Assembly: GCF_020164555.1 (NCBI RefSeq)
Contig: NZ_JAIQZB010000006.1
Span: 1 to 64,000, forward strand
DNA from: Salegentibacter lacus
GTDB taxonomy: Bacteria > Bacteroidota > Bacteroidia > Flavobacteriales > Flavobacteriaceae
Direction of reading: 5' to 3'
Length of the DNA: 64,000 nt
The notes under the pieces were generated by a model. It worked only from the letters and a program-made list of their open reading frames with translations, had not been told where the DNA came from and did not search any database. A program made the translations under genes and the position numbers. This document shows positions 62,902 through 64,000 of the stretch, piece by piece (position 1 is the stretch's first letter; every line of letters begins with the position of its first letter).

Positions 62902-63663
62902 ATGAAAGAAGTGGTAATTTTAGGTGCCGGGAATGTAGCTTTCCACCTTTTCAAGGCGTTTTCTGAAGCGGAAAATACCAGGGTAATCCAGGTATATAAT
63001 CATCGGGAAGAAAGCTTGAAGTATTTTGAAGAATTCACCGATACCACAATTAATATAAGCGACTTAAAACCTGCCGATTTCTATTTACTCGCTTTAAAAG
63101 ATGATGTGATTTCTGAAATTGCCGATAATTTAAATGATCTTCCGGGTATTGTTTTACATACTTCGGGTGCGGTAAGTATAAATGCTCTGGAACGGTTGGA
63201 TAATTTCGGGGTGTTTTATCCGCTGCAAACTTTTTCAAAAAACAAATCGGTAAGTTTTGCTAAAATTCCGGTTTGCATCGAAGCAAATTCAGCTAAAAAT
63301 CTAGAAAAAATAAAAAATCTGGCTTCAGAAATCACAGAAGATGTTCGCGTGATTAATTCTGAACAACGCAAAGCTTTACACCTGGCTGCGGTTTTTGTGA
63401 ATAATTTCAGTAATCATCTATATAATATCGGAGCTGAAATTTGTGAAAAACACAAGGTAGATTTCAGCATTTTAAAGCCACTTATAAAGGAAACGGCTTC
63501 AAAAATTGAAAGTTTATCACCACAGAATGCACAAACCGGCCCGGCTTTAAGAAATGACCAACAAACAATCGAAGCACATTTAGCACTTTTGTCAACTAAT
63601 TATAAAGATATTTACAGCCTTTTAACTCAATCTATTCAGGATTTCCATGGAAAAAAATTATAA
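62902..63663 (+). CDS. Rossmann-fold DUF2520 protein
   Basis: This 253-residue protein starts MKEVVILGAGNVAFHLFKAFSEA, with the GxGxxA dinucleotide loop. VLHTSGAVSINALERLDNFGVFYPLQTFSK is typical of DUF2520 proteins. The C-terminal helical domain (about 155-253) has RKALHLAAVFVNNFSNHLY. It resembles F420-dependent NADP oxidoreductases and 6-phosphogluconate-like dehydrogenases, with unknown substrate. It overlaps the next gene by 17 bases, a frequent pairing in flavobacteria. Confidence 0.85.
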   Translation: MKEVVILGAGNVAFHLFKAFSEAENTRVIQVYNHREESLKYFEEFTDTTINISDLKPADFYLLALKDDVISEIADNLNDLPGIVLHTSGAVSINALERLDNFGVFYPLQTFSKNKSVSFAKIPVCIEANSAKNLEKIKNLASEITEDVRVINSEQRKALHLAAVFVNNFSNHLYNIGAEICEKHKVDFSILKPLIKETASKIESLSPQNAQTGPALRNDQQTIEAHLALLSTNYKDIYSLLTQSIQDFHGKKL

Positions 63664-64000
63664 AGAATACCTAAACCAGATCAACACTTTTGTATTTGAT
63701 GTCGACGGCGTTTTGACCGATGGTAGTATACAAATTAGCTCCGAAGGCGCTCTCTTACGAACAATGAACATAAAAGATGGGTATGCGCTTAAAGCAGCAA
63801 AAAATGCCGGTTATACTGTTTGTATAATTTCCGGCGGAAAAAACGAAGGCGTTCGTAAAAGGCTTAGAGATCTTGGAATTACCGATATTTATCTGGGTAT
63901 TCACGATAAAGTAGAACAAATGGATGAATTCTTCGATATATATGAAATAAACGCCGAAGACGTTCTCTATATGGGAGACGATATTCCCGATTATTACCCA
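63647..64000 (+). CDS. KdsC-like HAD phosphatase, cut by window edge
   Basis: Reading starts at ATG 63647 (MEKNYKEYLNQINTFVFDVDGVLTDGS) and stays open to the window end. The 118 residues visible carry the HAD nucleophile in FVFDVDGVLTDG, motif II IISGGKN, and motif III YMGDDIPDYYP. This matches 3-deoxy-D-manno-octulosonate 8-phosphate phosphatase or related sugar phosphatases. Overlap with the DUF2520 gene (17 bases) implies translational coupling. KDO synthesis would fit the lipid A genes in the window. Confidence 0.88.
   Translation, partial: MEKNYKEYLNQINTFVFDVDGVLTDGSIQISSEGALLRTMNIKDGYALKAAKNAGYTVCIISGGKNEGVRKRLRDLGITDIYLGIHDKVEQMDEFFDIYEINAEDVLYMGDDIPDYYP

Noticed and set aside
1-64000. 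CRISPR array, tRNA or rRNA genes, prophage or integrated element
   Set aside because: No regularly spaced identical repeats, no cloverleaf or rRNA-like sequences and no integrase or phage structural genes were seen by eye. Only one partial transposase is present.

Overview
The window looks like a chromosomal segment of an AT-rich member of the Flavobacteriaceae (Bacteroidetes). This rests on the gene content: PorX of the type IX secretion system, an LpxC-FabZ fusion, a fused CcsB-CcsA cytochrome c maturation protein, a fused HisIE, a YfhO family protein, a DUF4834 protein, an outer-membrane barrel of the SusC/OMP_b-brl type and a long-form HisG. It also rests on promoters of the Bacteroidetes TTG / TAnnTTTG kind. 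A marine genus close to Gramella, Salegentibacter or Zunongwangia is my guess, not a demonstrated assignment.

Layout. 1-1.6 kb: the N-terminal part of an IS1182-type transposase at the left edge, a NYN/OST-HTH protein and a decayed GlcG/HbpS-like gene. 1.6-9.4 kb: a complete histidine operon on the minus strand, hisG-D-C-B-H-A-F-IE. It is preceded by a very clear attenuator: an 18-residue leader peptide with four consecutive His codons, an antiterminator pairing and a terminator hairpin. 9.5-14.5 kb: serine hydrolase, prohibitin, VWA-type membrane protein, FabG. 14.6-25.2 kb: M16 lipoprotein peptidase, then an envelope and central-metabolism cluster on the minus strand (HD hydrolase, lpxD, lpxC-fabZ, lpxA, efp, a second lpxD-like gene, an NTF2-like protein, sucD). 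25.4-30.1 kb: porX, tsaE, a tiny exported peptide overlapping a membrane-protein gene, ald, and a DUF4258-type protein. 30.1-36.8 kb: bcp, a cysteine-free nth, an ECF sigma factor followed by a 50-codon gene, uvrA, and a secreted protein with a long Arg/Ser/Thr/Asn tail. 36.8-43.5 kb: a surface polysaccharide/glycan set (flippase, glycosyltransferase, YfhO) and an outer-membrane protein. 43.6-50.4 kb: an alpha-oxoamine synthase next to a cysteine-synthase-like enzyme (a candidate sulfonolipid base pair of genes), prolyl oligopeptidase, YbaB, a peroxiredoxin-like protein and threonine aldolase. 50.5-64 kb: a secreted metalloprotease, prfB with its programmed frameshift, arsC-like, an outer-membrane receptor-like barrel, fumC, ccsBA, a DUF2520 protein and a KdsC-like phosphatase cut by the right edge.

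No rRNA, tRNA, CRISPR array or prophage was seen. The non-coding DNA is the most unusual part. One family of imperfect palindromes (halves of the type CGTCATCCTGAA...TTCAGGATCT) occurs at least six times. In three convergent gene pairs it sits inside the loop of a bidirectional terminator. A second family (GTCATTTCCG...CGGAAATC) and a 13-bp palindrome (CTCGATAATCGAG) also recur. Several of these interrupt the his operon. No wholly new multi-gene system is evident. The best candidates for follow-up are the his attenuator with its double-duty leader tail, the terminator-embedded repeats, the possible sulfonolipid gene pair, and the overlapping peptide/membrane-protein pair.
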